Positions 10,571 through 22,223 of a stretch of DNA of 64,000 bases are shown here, piece by piece (the first letter of the stretch is position 1; each line of letters opens with the position of its first letter). The position numbers and the translations under genes are program-made. Source of the stretch: Amoebophrya sp. A120 (taxonomy: Eukaryota; Sar; Dinophyceae; Syndiniales; Amoebophryaceae); the NCBI GenBank assembly GCA_905178155.1, contig CAJINV010000005.1:8409591-8473590 (forward strand), in the 5' to 3' direction. A model generated the notes under the pieces. The model made no database searches. It was not told the origin of the DNA and saw nothing but the letters and a program-made list of their open reading frames with translations.

Positions 10571-12826
10571 ATGGGCGGGTTGTGGCAGCGTCAAGATCAT
10601 TTGATGCAGGACATCGAGAAGTACAACAACGATGTCGTGGTTGCTCCCAGCAACCTGCCCGAAATTATTTTTTCCCAGAGCTCGTCGCGCCTGCTAAACC
10701 TGAAGCCCGATCTCGTATTGAAGCGAGGGTATTTATCTGCATTCCTGGACGCGACTGTGGATCAGTCGGGTTTTTCCGTACCGGCGAAGTCCCACGTGCC
10801 AAACTCTTCCAGCGGTCCACCTCGCGGAATCGAAAACAAGAAAAGTATTGGTGTGATGAAAAATAGTTTTGGTGCAGCCAACCCAACCACAAGACGTACA
10901 ACTTCTACTCCGACGGCGGGGACGAGTGCAGCTGCTACGACGCCAGCTGCATCGTGGAAGAACGGCCCTTCTCTGTCCACCAAATCGAAATCCTCCTCCT
11001 CCTTCGCGAATGAGACTGGGCAAGGAGAAAACGAACCAGAAGATGAAATCGCGAAGCACATACCGGTATGGATTGCAAAAATGTCTGGGTCTAGAAGATT
11101 GCAACTTGTGATGCTAAATCCGAATCATGAAAAATCTGTGTTGCATGAGTGCCAAAAGCTATCCCCTTTCGACCAAGTTGGGAAGGAGTTTCTCATGCAG
11201 GAGAGGCATGACAGAGACCTCACAGAGTCTGTTATGCTAGCCCCCGCATTCCAAAACTTAAGGGTCATGGAAAACCTGCATGACAAGCTTACAATCTTCC
11301 AGACCCAGACATTTTTGCAATGCATAACCGGTCTTGCAGGAAGTGAGCAAGCACCTGGCGAAGGTGATGCAAGCGGTTGAGAATTACAATGAAGTGCGGA
11401 AGAGTCATTTGAAGAGCTACCAGGAGCTAATGCAGAACGTGGAAAGTGGAAAGCACAAAATATGCCACGGAGAAGATCATGAAGTTGTGTTGATGAGACC
11501 AGGTTGATCTTGATGGCAGCAAAAATGAACATGCTTGCATGATTTTTGAGATTGAGTACTTCGGTTCTCTTCCAAAGACACTACACCATCTGGTTGTAAA
11601 TTCCTCCAGATGAAGGATCATTGTCTACTTCGCTGCGCATGATCCAGATCGTTTGCATGACCTTGACCAGCTGGTTTATTAATACAACGTTGCTTCATGA
11701 CTTTTTGTTTTTTCCAGCATTCAAGCCGAAGTTGAAGTGGCAAGAGAAGGTGGTTGAAAATGATAATGTGGACAAGTCCGGGGAAAGTGACAGTGAAGAG
11801 AAGGGTGTTGAGAAGATAAAAGCGGACGTCGAGCAGCAAAAGGACGGGAAACAGGAGGGAAACACGGACACGGACCAGCAAGCAGAAAAAAAAACCGCAG
11901 AGGAGGACACCAACAAGGACGACAACAAGTCGGGTGCAGAAGGAGCTAGCGAGAAACCCACCGAAGAAGAGAAAGCAGCTGCAGCTACGGAGGACGCGCC
12001 CGCGGCCGGTGACGAGAAGTTTGCAAATGGCGAACCGGAGAAGGATGAGGCGGGGGGCAAAGTTGCGACAGATACGACTGCCCCGGGGAGCGAAAGTGGA
12101 GCAGCCGCTGAAGCGGACGGGAAAAATGAAACCGAGCAGGAGGTACTCTTCAGCGTGCTCGAAATCAGCAGAAACAGGGTTCTCCAGAATAAACCCGGTG
12201 GCTTTACTTCCTCGTCTGGCCCTGCTGTCTCGACATCTTCCGCTTCTACCACTTTGCCAGGTCGGTCTTCCTCCTCCTTCGCACAGGCTGCACTGAGTCG
12301 TCGCGAAAGGCAGCACGCTCTTCCGGACATAACGGCTCCAAGAGCAAGAAAGCCTTTTGCAATACCGAAGCAGGACGCAGCAGCAATGTTTCTCCAGGCG
12401 GCCAGCACGAAGAACACGATCCCGGCGACAATTTCTTCGTCGAAAACTACCGTTGTTCCCCAACTGCTCGGTCGGGCGCTTATCGACGCGGGACTCGAAC
12501 AAAACCGCGAGAAGACGTCGTACATGTTCGGGGGTTTGTCATGGCACGACATAAAGAATAGCATACGACATCACTTAAACATTCACTTTCACAATGCCGA
12601 CGAGAACAAGGAAAGCGATGAGGCCCACGTGCAGGATGTCTGGGAAAAAGATCCCGATGGCGGCTACGAAGACTATCGTACGGAAAAAGTGCTGAGAGCC
12701 AAGAATACGCAGCATATTTCATCGCACTACAGCACTTACAGATTTGGTCTGCATGACAAGACAGCTTTGCGAAACAGGGAGCCTAGTAGGCAGTGTCATG
12801 CTTGTTTTCACTACTTAAGTAGATGA
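10571..12826 (+). CDS. Unknown acidic low-complexity protein
   Basis: Exons 10571-11066, 11332-11445 and 11718-12826 give 572 residues. The first junction is a family A introner with a perfect ACCGG duplication. The second is an inferred GT-AG intron (11446-11717, acceptor TTTTTTCCAG) that joins in phase. The N-terminus (MGGLWQRQDHLMQDIEKYNN) is followed by a Ser/Thr-rich linker, a short helical region (EVSKHLAKVMQAVENYNEV), about 130 residues rich in Glu, Asp, Lys and Ala, and a more ordered C-terminal third with QLLGRALIDAGLEQNREK. I recognise no domain. If the second intron is wrong, the product stops at 11507 and the 11.7-12.8 kb exon belongs to another gene. Confidence 0.5.
11067..11326 (+). 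mobile_element. Introner family A (forward)
   Basis: TSD ACCGG/ACCGG; joins KHIP-V-LQEV. Confidence 0.92.
11446..11717 (+). other. GT-AG intron (inferred)
   Basis: Donor GAAA/GTGGAA, acceptor TTTTTTCCAG; 272 nt, phase 1. The donor is weak, so this join is the least certain of the GT-AG set. Confidence 0.4.
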
Positions 12827-14521
12827 TCTCTTGCAATAAGTAGAAATACTTCAGCACTTTTTTCTCTGTATACACATCCGAACGAGGACAATATCGTGAC
12901 CAACGTCGACATTGACGAGAATTTGGTTGATGCAGCGATTATGGGAAGAGGACTTTTGGTTGCCTGCGTAGAGGTCATTTTGTAAATGCAATTCGGTCAT
13001 GATCACGCTTGTACTCATGCAGATAGAGTAGGCTGAGGCATAGATTCTTGATGCAAGTCCAAAGACTAGGACGGAGTCAACCATGTTCACTCACATCAAC
13101 GTCGTAGTACTGAGTTCTTGGATCACCCCTGTAGTAAGTCAGTAGCCAAGCACGACGCATGACAGTGACAACAAGCCTTCTTCCCCTCCACAAAAAAGGC
13201 ACGGAAAGCGTTTCAACAGATGGAAGCGGCGGTGAAGACACTGAAGGGAGATATTTATCGTTTGCAAACTTAGTACCTGAGGAACCAAACCAAGTGTCGC
13301 GAACTTGTCATGCAGGTTCTCGCAGTCACAATATGCCTTTGTCATGCAAAACTCGCTCTGCTGTCCAGCATGATCATGACTCGCACACGTAGTCAGTACT
13401 AGTTTCCACAGTTTTTAAAGACGCGGTCTGGGTTACTCAGGCTTCTGCAAGGACGATACTTGTTCGAAGATCAGCGAGACCATTCAGAAAGAGTGAGGAG
13501 ATGAAAAGAGCATCATCCACCAGGCACAGGAGACCGATAACAAACATACAAAGATCAATTTCGACAGGTTTGTGTGCAACAAGTCATCTTCTGAACGATG
13601 TGACCACGACTGCTGACGAGACCGTGCTGTGCCCCGTCCGGATCCGATTTGTCTGCGGGAACTGCTACAAATTCGAAGGAATCATCTGCCTCTGTGTTCA
13701 TCTTCCTGGGCACCACCGTTCGGTGGAGACGTCTGCTTTGCATATAGAGGTGTCCTCGCAGCAGTAACAAGCCTCGCCAAAATGATCGGTGACAGATGAA
13801 GTCGGTACTGAAATAAAAGAATGTGATGTTTAGCTGATTTCTACTGTGCCGATGATTTTCTGTTCCCCGAATCGGACCCGCAATTGTTTCTGTACCGTTC
13901 GACGGTTTGGCGAGTATGAGTCTATAATTGTTCCAGCAAGTAAGATTGATGACAAAAATTCCAGTGAGTTAGGAGATAGCTCTGCAGCTCACCATTCTTG
14001 ATATTTTAGCCTACGAAGAATGCAAACCATAACCAGAACAAGAGTCAGTTGTGAATACAGTCCCGCCGGAATTTCGTCTCATCGTCCTCGTCGCTGCACA
14101 TATTAGCTGCTTCTATCCTCAAAACTACAGAAACTAACCGACCCAGATATTACTACCCTCAGAAAGGACAACCTCATTTGACGACCACAACCCACATTAC
14201 GCAAGGTTACCCCGGAGCACACTCCTATCGGAAATAAGCAGTTCATACGTATTCAATTTTGTGATAGCCTTCATTCTTGATCTTGCTTTATTTTACTGCA
14301 CAGGCCTGCGCTTTGTCGAGACAGTGTTTTTGTCTTTATGTACTTGAGCACCAGGTAGTACTAGTAGTCACTCCACGAATAGCCTACTGAGTATAGGTTT
14401 TTTACAGCACCTTTTTTTTGCAAGTGTAGTACAGTTTCCTGTGTAAAGAGTACTTAAATAGTTAGAAGGAAACGCATGTCCCTGTGCTGAGCTTTACCGT
14501 ATACTTTTCAAGCTGAACAAC
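12827..14521. other. Intergenic, no supported gene
   Basis: Contains frames such as 13501-13767 and its minus-strand shadow, neither with family resemblance or introners. Nothing else recognised. Confidence 0.5.
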
Positions 14522-16550
14522 ATGGCAGGCGGTTCTCGGAAAAAGAAGAATCCGCGCGGCGGCGCGGGAGGAGCCGTAGGGGGAGACAGCGAGGACTCAG
14601 AAACGGGCTATGCTAGTGACCAGGACCAGCAAAGCATCAAAGGGGCACACAACAGCAAGCACCAGGCCGCCCACACCTCCACAGCAAATTCTACTTCCCC
14701 CGGAACTGCAAGCACGAAGCAGCTGGACCGCGGGGCATTTAAGCTCGAGAAAATGTGCATCCACTGCAACCGGCCGTTTTCTTGGCGCAAAAAGTGGGAT
14801 ATGCAGTGCAAATATGTCTGGGTCTGGAAGGACGCGAACTTGTGATGCGTATTTCACAACGCCCACAAATCTCTTATGCATAGGCAGCAAAAGATAAAGA
14901 TGGCCATTTCCTCTTCCTGTCACCAGAATGGGGGATCTGTCATGCGGATTAGGCATCGCAGGAGCTTCTCGAAATCTGTGATGCTAGGTCTGCCATGATA
15001 GACCTTCTGTGCCATGCAAAAACAGCATGACAAACCTTGCATCCTTCCAGACCCAGACATATTTGGGTTTAATATGGGAACGGTGTTGGGACGAAGTGCA
15101 GACCTGCTCCAATGCGTGTAAACGAGAGCGGAAAAGAAAACACTTCGGAACTAATTTGAATGCAGACAATGACCCACTAACACCACAACTTCTGCCAGAG
15201 GAGCAAGACGGCGGCCAGATAGGGGAAGGCGAAGAAATAGGAAACTCAGCAACGACAAACACTTCTGCTCTACCACAAGCTTCTGCCAGCAGCGGCGCCT
15301 CCGCTAGTACCGCCACCTCCGAGATGTTGAAAAAGTCTAGTGCGAACTATAGTACCAAAAACGCAGGGGCAGGAGCAGGAACACCCACAACAGCGCACGA
15401 GAGGCGCACGAAGGAGTGCGACGTGTGCAAAACCCCCGTGCAGCTGGCGTATAGGTTATCAAATGCAATAAATATGTCTGGGTCTGGTTGGAAGGATGCA
15501 ACGTTTGTCATGCACATTTTGCATTACTCCTGATGTCTGTGATGCATGCCCTAGCATCACAGATGTTGGGAAGGCTCCCTGATGCCTATACCGCATGAGA
15601 AATGCCCTTACGCCGTGGCAAAAACTAGACCTCTTTTGCTGTTCATGCAATACAGATTTTTGGAGAATGCAGACGCAGCATCACAAGTTGCATCCTTCCA
15701 GACCCACACATTTTTGCAGTTGATATAGGTGTAAGTGGGACAAATCAAAACAGTGGCGGTTCGTGTGCCGGCCCTGCTGGCCAGTAGTCAGTCAACAGGA
15801 ATATTTGGAACAAAATAGTAAGGCGACAAAAAATCACGGACAGAACAAGCAGCTTCCAGGGCTGCTAGGGAACCCCTTCTACTATCAAATGCAAAAATGT
15901 CTGGGTCTGGAAGAATGCAAGTTTGTCATGCTTGTCTGGCATGAGTCGAGAATCTGTGTTGCATAGCCACGAAAAGGCCCTCTTACCTGTCATGCAAAAA
16001 CGCAGAAGTTTGCAATGCGGAATACGTAAGACATGGCAACCAAAAAATTTGTCATGCGTAGCTGCGTATTGCAGTGCGTTTATAATTCACCTTTCGCATT
16101 ACATTTAAGTACAAGTTTCCAGACCCAGACATATTTGCACTCCATATCTACGTCTACGGCGGTACCTGGAAAGCGACCATTGGGTTGACGAAAAATGAAA
16201 TTTTGAACGAACAGCAAACGACAACCGCGAAAACTCGTCTAGAAGTTGCCATAGGGTCAGGACTTCCTCAACTAGGAGATGAAGTAGGTCTTGTGCAACA
16301 TGGATCTACTTCTGGTCAACTACATAACCCGGCGAAAGCAGGGGACCGGATGGTCGAGCTCGACGATAAGGCGAGCCACGAAGTAATGCCTTTCAACTAC
16401 TACACTTCTGGTGAACAAGCTGCACAGGAGAGTTGGGCGGAGGCGCAGCTACCTCAAGAAGTTCTTCATGGTCCCGGTGTTGCGTTTCAAGCTCCCGTTG
16501 TAGTTGAAAAAATCCTTCGGGACGATGATAAAGATGAATTTACTGCGTGA
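14522..16550 (+). CDS. DUF2256-type zinc-ribbon protein with a second CxxC module
   Basis: Exons 14522-14799, 15080-15456, 15731-15882 and 16152-16550 give 401 residues; all three introns are family A introners with perfect duplications. Residues about 78-110 read CIHCNRPFSWRKKW then ERCWDEVQTCSNACKR, the DUF2256 signature (CxxC, WRKKW, CWDEV, CSxxC), restored only after removing the first introner. Residues about 205-250 form a second probable zinc ribbon, ECDVCKTPVQLAYR then CKWDKSKQWRFVCRPCW, again restored across an introner. A NPFYVYGGTWKA block follows. The N-terminus is basic then Gly/Ser-rich. DUF2256 proteins are small and of unknown function, sometimes found near photolyase/cryptochrome genes. 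This is the clearest proof in the window of the introner splice rule. Confidence 0.8.
14800..15074 (+). mobile_element. Introner family A (third core type)
   Basis: TSD TGGGA/TGGGA; rebuilds WRKKW-ERCWDEV of DUF2256. Core shared with the 60049 copy. Confidence 0.97.
15457..15725 (-). mobile_element. Introner family A (reverse)
   Basis: TSD TAGGT/TAGGT; joins LAYR-C-KWDK within the second zinc ribbon. Confidence 0.95.
15883..16146 (+). mobile_element. Introner family A (second core type)
   Basis: TSD TCTAC/TCTAC; joins GNPFY to VYGGT. Core with ACGAAAAGGCCCTC shared with 24980, 52009 and 58495. Confidence 0.95.
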
Positions 16551-16848
16551 TGGTCTTGTTTCTCCTCGTTGTCAACGTAGTACACCCACAGCTTGCAATT
16601 ACTGAAGTAAAAAATCAAAATGCCGTATTTCTTCTGAAGTTCGAAGGACAAATTTCCTGACATCAGTTCGATTCATTTATTGTTGTTCTCGCTGCAGTAT
16701 CGCTTGTATTGTCTTGCTGTTGCGCATCAGAGAAGTTGAAGTTCCTATAAAAACTGAAAGTGCCTGTGCTTGATTTCCGTGCGCATTATTTCAGACAAGA
16801 AACTTCTCGTGTACTACGTCTTCTAGTGTCAAGGTGGAAAAATGTTTT

Positions 16849-17557
16849 TGACAGCTTCCCGTTGTCCTCTCATAGAGCGTTTAGTTCCACCCGGAAACAG
16901 AACTGCCCACCATCCTGCTAGGCGACCTGAATGCAAGGCACGCGAAGTGGGACGCAGGTGGCACGAGGAGAGACTTCACTGCCAACAAGGCAGGGAAGAT
17001 TGTTGCAGAGCTATTAGGGCCCAGCGTGAACCATGAAGGAAATTGGGTACAGGCAAATGGAGGGCGCCTGGCTACCCGCCCGTCATCCTCCTCCACCCCC
17101 GACATGATAATTTACGAAAGTAGATTCTTTGAGCATGAAAATACGAACGTAATAAGCATGACATCTAGTGATCACGACCTGCTTCTGACAGAACTCAAGA
17201 TAGGACCGAATCTACTAGAACTTGCAGACTGGTGGGAATGCGAGCCGCCGCTGACCTTTGAAGACGAAAACCGGATCAAGTTCCTGATGGACGAAGCGAG
17301 AGATGAGGACTGGATAAGATACCGGGCGGCGGCCGAGGAGAGAGCAAGTAGTTTATTCCGAAAGATTGATCTTAGCGGGGCGACGGGAGCCAAAGAGGAC
17401 TACTGGACACAGAAGATTCTTGCGCCTGACGACTGGGTGCCGGGAGCGGTGATTAGCGTTGACGTGGCTGACGACACGCTCGTGAGGATCCGGGATAGTA
17501 TTCGGTCTGCCTTCTGACAGCTTCCCGTTGTCCTCTCATAGAGCGTTTAGTTCCACC
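16849..17557 (+). mobile_element. Non-LTR retrotransposon endonuclease fragment bounded by 43-bp direct repeats
   Basis: An open frame (about 16891-17517) reads LPTILLGDLNARHAKWDAGG, then SSSSTPDMIIYESRF and MTSSDHDLLLTEL. These are the GDxNAxHxxW, STPDxI and SDH blocks of the endonuclease/exonuclease/phosphatase domain of LINE-type retrotransposons. No reverse transcriptase follows. A 43-bp sequence beginning TGACAGCTTCCCG occurs at 16849-16891 and again, identically, at 17515-17557; the copies are 666 bp apart. It is probably a twice-truncated retrotransposed piece with a long target-site duplication, though a tandem duplication joint is possible. The element holds no complete enzyme. Confidence 0.65.
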
Positions 17558-17562
17558 GTCGG

Positions 17563-18290
17563 ATGATCCGAGATGTCGATACAGGATCAGAAATTCTACT
17601 GAATTTGAGCGTAAATACACGGAGACCATTATCGGTCCTCTCGGGAGATCCATTTCAAGTGCCATCGGTTCGTGTTGGCAGTATGGTGAATAGGACCACG
17701 ATCCAATTTCCACAAGTTCCGTGTGCGGAAGCAAATGTTCTTGCGCGATAAAAGGAAATACGAACTGCGCAGCCAAAATGTTGCACAGGGCCATCACTGA
17801 AGTAGGTCTCCTGTCGGTTAGTCCTTCTGCCAATCTTGTCCTCGTAAAGATTTTGATGCGCCGGCGGATCATGCAAGAAGATAGAAGAACAAATCTGGCG
17901 ATCTTGATTCCCTCATCCTCGGTTTTCTATTATGCGCAAGGGCCACATGAAAGCAAGAATGAAAATGATCCTCGCAAGGAGTTTTCTTGTACATTGATTG
18001 CTTGTGATGCACGAGCGCTCGCATTCGATCCAGAGGACTACAACTTCTCGGTCCAGAAATAAGATCCCGCATTATACATCCTGGAGTTCGACGGAGCTGC
18101 ACTGAGAGTTCTTGGGGAGGTGGCGATTTACAACTTTAACGCACCAATAAGGACGAAGCCAGGAGTTCTTCCGGATGAGCTACTACTGCCGGCCAAGGAC
18201 ATTACTAGCACTACTGATTCAGAGCAGCAGACTGCTATTCTGAATCTCACTCAACTGGACTTACGTCGTTGTATTGACTGCAACTACTGA
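17563..18290 (+). pseudogene. Probable decayed protein gene downstream of the endonuclease fragment
   Basis: A frame from 17563 reads MVNRTTIQFPQVPCAEANVLAR, stops at 17749, and appears to continue in a neighbouring frame (NTNCAAKMLHRAITEVGLL) to a TAA at 18060. The same frame then stays open past that TAA (DPALYILEFDGAALRVLGEV) to a TGA at 18288. One frame change plus one in-frame stop next to a retrotransposon insertion suggests a pseudogene. Unrecognised small introns could also explain it: no introner termini or obvious GT-AG pair are seen at the breaks. No protein family is recognised. Confidence 0.35.
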
Positions 18291-19492
18291 GCATGAAGAT
18301 GCCAAATTTGACAAGAAGAACCTCCCTTCGGCCATACCAATGGCACATAAAAAAAGGAAAGACAAGAAAGCACTTCACTGCATCTTCTCTTCCCTCAAAA
18401 ACAAGAAGTAGCCTGGTCGTAATTTGGTGCACTAACACAACATTTTTCATCAACTTCCACTCCAACGCAGCACACTCAGCCTGCTCAGATAAAAGAACTA
18501 AGATCTGACTTGTGATATACCACACCAAAGTACATCAGGTACAAGTAGTGATGCGGCGGTTTTGATGGGGTGAGAAGTAATCACTGATTGACAGGCTGCT
18601 CCTTTGCTGCAACCATGACAGTGAAGATTTTTATTCTGTACCCAAAGTGCACCAGCTGTAGCTGTTGTATAATGAACATAGATAAAGAAAATAAAAGGGT
18701 GGACGAGGACGACGTCCTCGTCAAGAAGTGTGGCGCGTACACTTAATGCATTGTCAGAAAAAGAGCAGTGCTGCAGAAACCGGACTAGCGATAATTTCTG
18801 ACTCTTGGCGCGATGACTTCACTTCGTCACTTTTTTAGAAAATCATATGATACAGAAGCTACTTGTAGTTACTCCAGGTGGAGTACTACTAGCATGTTGT
18901 ACTGGAGGACAAAATAAAACTATTCGTGTTCAGTCTTGAATACTAGAGCGAGTTTGTGATGGTGCAAAAAGCCGAGGGCGGGCGCGGGCCGTCCAGTTAT
19001 TTGTATAAATGCAAAGAGCCTACTTGTTGTGGTGGTCGTGGTGCCGATGCGACAAAAGGCTAGAACATCTAGGCAGGAAGGTGGATCAAGAAATTGTAAT
19101 GAATGAAATCGATCCAAGTAAGGATCAGAGTAAGGATCGATCCTCTGGGCAATCAACGTCAAGGTCATGTCCAAGATGAACGATCCCGCTTTGAAGAGCA
19201 GTCTTGTCTAGTCAGTGACACGACGATCATTTTGATGAAGATCGCGGTACATAATTTCGTGGCACACCTTCGTCCATTCGTTTTATTCTTTTGCTTTGCT
19301 AGATGGAAACCCAAAATGCTGTTCAGCGAGGCACATGACCAGCGATTTTTTGAGGGATTTTTGTCTGTTGGAATCTACCAATAAAAGAACAAGAAGTACT
19401 TAAATGTAAAGAGCATGTGCTTTGTCTGTGCCCGAACCAAACAATTTTTCGTGTAGCGTTGAAGTTGAAAACAGACATTGATTACTTAAACT
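18291..19492. other. Intergenic, no supported gene
   Basis: A 93-codon frame at 19103-19384 lacks recognisable features. No introner. Confidence 0.5.
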
Positions 19493-22223
19493 ATGAATCG
19501 CTTAGTGCACCATCCGGATGAAGACGCCCCTTCGGCTGCCGCGGAAAAACCACCGCCAGGCCCAACTACGCGTTTCACGTGGCAGCCCGCGTTCGCCTTT
19601 ACGAAACGAAATTCCAAGGTACTACAAGTACACCGAAGGCAACAGTCAGCCGACAGAAATAGAGAACAACTTGCCGTTGGTGCGGGCGGTGGAGATGAAA
19701 GACGCAGCGGCACTCCGCCATATGACTTGCAAAACAAGTATCGTACTCGTATAAATGCATTACAAATTTCCTCAGCGTGAGAAATAAGATTTGTAATGCA
19801 GATTTGCCTTGGGAACAAGATTTGTAATGCAAGACTTGCATTTGTACGAGAGCAGCGATACTTTTGCACAGGATAGGGATACACCACGAAGAACTACAAC
19901 AGAACCGCGGTCCATCGTCACCTACTGCCCCCGGATCGAACTGAAAGACGACCCGGAAGGAGTTATCAAAATGGAAATTCTCCCCTCCCCATACTCAAAC
20001 TGGAAATTTGTGATGCAGATTTGTGGTCACAAATCAGCTCTGTCATGCTAGAAGGGAAAAGATGCGGACTGTGCCTGTAGTGCTGGGTGGCGCGTGGGAA
20101 AGCCTTGCGGCTTCAGCATCACAGGAGGCATCTGGAAGTGGGAAGCAGCATGACAAATTGCCTGCAAACGAGGCCACAACTGCGGCGCTTGCCCCTCTAG
20201 CAATAGAAGCCGACTTGTGTACTCAAATACAGCAGCACAAGTTTCGGCTTCGATATGGGGAGGGGGGATTTTTCCCTTTGATAGGAGTGAAAAAATTGGA
20301 AAAAATCAAAAAAGTGCGGGCCCTGCACGAGGACAATACTAGGACCACCGCTCCTGCTGCTTGTGCGCCTGGTGTTGCCGTTGATGACACCGTAACTACT
20401 CCTAGCGGCGGGGCGAGCGGCGAAGGACACGGTGCAAATGCATCTTCCGAAGCGGCCGCTTCAAAGCTGCTGCGCCAGGGCGGCGACAATGCTGATAACG
20501 AGGACCCTCAGCGACTACAACATGTGGAAATTTTTGTGACTCGAACGACCGAGGAATACCGCAAGAAGTCGCTGGAAGTTCAACACGAAGTTTTACTTCA
20601 TGCGGACGGTGTTGCTGCGCAGAAAAATGATCTGGCTCTTCCTCTCCAACCTGGAAAAAATATTAAGCCACCGCAAAATTACAACCTGTTCTGGGAGATC
20701 GGGTGTTCAGAGGGGATTCTGACGAAAAAATTGTTGCGAAAGATAAACATGGCGGAGTTAAACTTCGAGAAGAAGAGGAGGGCGACGTTGAAGATTTCGC
20801 GTAAAATAAATGCTGATGCTGCAGCCTCTGTTGAACAAGACCACGAGGTACTATCAAGAAGTACACCATCCTCAACCCTGTTCGCGGTCGACGTCGGCGA
20901 GAAATGCGTGCAGGATTTGAGGAACTACTTTGGCAGTTCTACTTCTTCGAGTCAAGACTCCCCCATGACTTTGACTGAAGTAGAGCGAGAGCAGCAGCAA
21001 CAAATTATACCAGATGGTGAACAACTGCATCAAGCAGAAGAAGAAGAACAAGCAGAAGAAATACATGCTGCGTCAAGTTCAACTGGTGCAACATCATCTC
21101 ACCCGCAGAAGTCGAGGACAACAAATAGTAACCGGATTCTCCTCCAGAAGTTCGATGTCTTGGAAGACAGTTTTCAGGATTCGCTACTAAGCTGCATGAA
21201 GAACAAGAACATAGGAGAAATTATAAATGGAAACGAACAGGAGCTACAGCACGACAAAGCTCTCTTCTACAACCACGTTGCGGTTTTCCTCGACATCTGT
21301 GGGAACCGGGATGCGTTGACGGTTCTAGAGGCTATTGAGAAAGTGGTTGGGTTTTTGAAACAGCTGTCGCCGAGGAAGAAGAAGAAGATTCAAATCGTCG
21401 TGAAGTCCGAATTTCTATCCTGTGCAGAAGCATCGTACTCGTAGTAATTGCAATCATGCACGCTCGTAGTAATTGCAATCATGCATTGCAAATTTTTTTC
21501 TCAAGGTAAATCCGCATGACAAATTTTATTTCTCATGCTGAGTGAATTTGTCATGCATTTATACGAGTGCGATACTTTTCCAATGCATAATTTCTCTCGC
21601 GGATCGTGGAGGAGCAGTGGGAGCCGCATTTCAGAGGACCAGTATCAACTGTAAAAATGTCTGGGTCTGGAAGATTCTGACACTTGTCATGCACGTTTTG
21701 CATGAGCCATGATGTCTGTGATGCACATCCTAGCAATACAGATTTTTAGAGAGCTTGTTGATGCGTATTCCGCATGACAAATGCCTTCTCAGCGTAGCAA
21801 GAATTGCATTTCCACCTGTGGCACTCATGCAATACAGACCTTTTTGGAATCCAGATGCAGCATCGCAAGTTGCATTCTTCCAGACCCAGACATTTTTACA
21901 TTTGATAACCAGACATCGGGAATTCTAACGGCGTTCAAGTTGGACTTGGAGCTGCACTAGCAGATCCAGATGCTACGACAACAACGCCGTCGAGTCACTA
22001 CCACAGCGACTGGACGCCGCTGTTTCTCTCTTTGATCGAAAAACTACGGCCGAATCGGCAGCACGTGCCGAGAAAGGCTGGGAGCGAGAAGATGAAAGCA
22101 TCATCTTCTACTTCAAAGCGGCTGCAAGAAGAAAAAGAGCAAGAAGACGTCGTCGCGATGAACAGGAGTAACATATCAAGTAGTGTAGTACAAAATCGGA
22201 AAATAAACTTTGCGGGAGCGTAG
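19493..22223 (+). CDS. Class I SAM-dependent methyltransferase, unknown substrate
   Basis: Exons 19493-19720, 19881-19963, 20289-21415, 21595-21642 and 21913-22223 give 598 residues. Methyltransferase motifs are visible: motif I FWEIGCSEGILTKKLL (about 238), motif II FAVDVGEKC (about 301), a motif III-like ILLQKFDVLED, and motif IV VAVFLDICGNRDAL (about 434) followed by a helix and the strand KIQIVVKSEF. Long low-complexity inserts (SSTSSSQDSP, EEEEQAEE) lie between motifs. The substrate is not deducible. The first intron (family B) lacks a matching duplication, so exon 1 is uncertain: the 19493 ATG is the only one giving the right phase, but an ATG at 19518 in another frame gives a more protein-like sequence (RYYKYTEGNSQP). 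The other three introners have perfect duplications. Confidence 0.75.
19721..19875. mobile_element. Introner family B, left terminus eroded
   Basis: Right end CGATACTTTTGCACAGGATA is standard; the left end TATGACTTGCAAAACAAG is altered and flanks differ (CGCCA/GGGAT). Phase still fits (SGTPP to TPRRT). Confidence 0.7.
19964..20283. mobile_element. Introner family E
   Basis: C-rich/G-rich TIR (CTCCCCTCCCCATA and complement); TSD GGAGT/GGAGT; joins DPEG-V-KKLEK. Confidence 0.93.
21416..21589. mobile_element. Introner family B
   Basis: TSD ATTTC/ATTTC; joins KSEF-L-SRIVE. Internal GTAGTAATTGCAATCATGC is tandemly doubled. Confidence 0.92.
21643..21907 (-). mobile_element. Introner family A (reverse)
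   Basis: TSD ACCAG/ACCAG; joins FRGP-D-IGNSN. Confidence 0.93.

Noticed and set aside
12480-12722. Minus-strand frames opposite the 10571-12826 gene
   Set aside because: They are shadows of a GC-rich coding exon; no motif and no introner support.
18058-18062. Stop-codon reassignment (TAA read through at 18060)
   Set aside because: All other genes end normally at TAA, TAG or TGA, including TAA in GH2 and PDE6D; decay is simpler.
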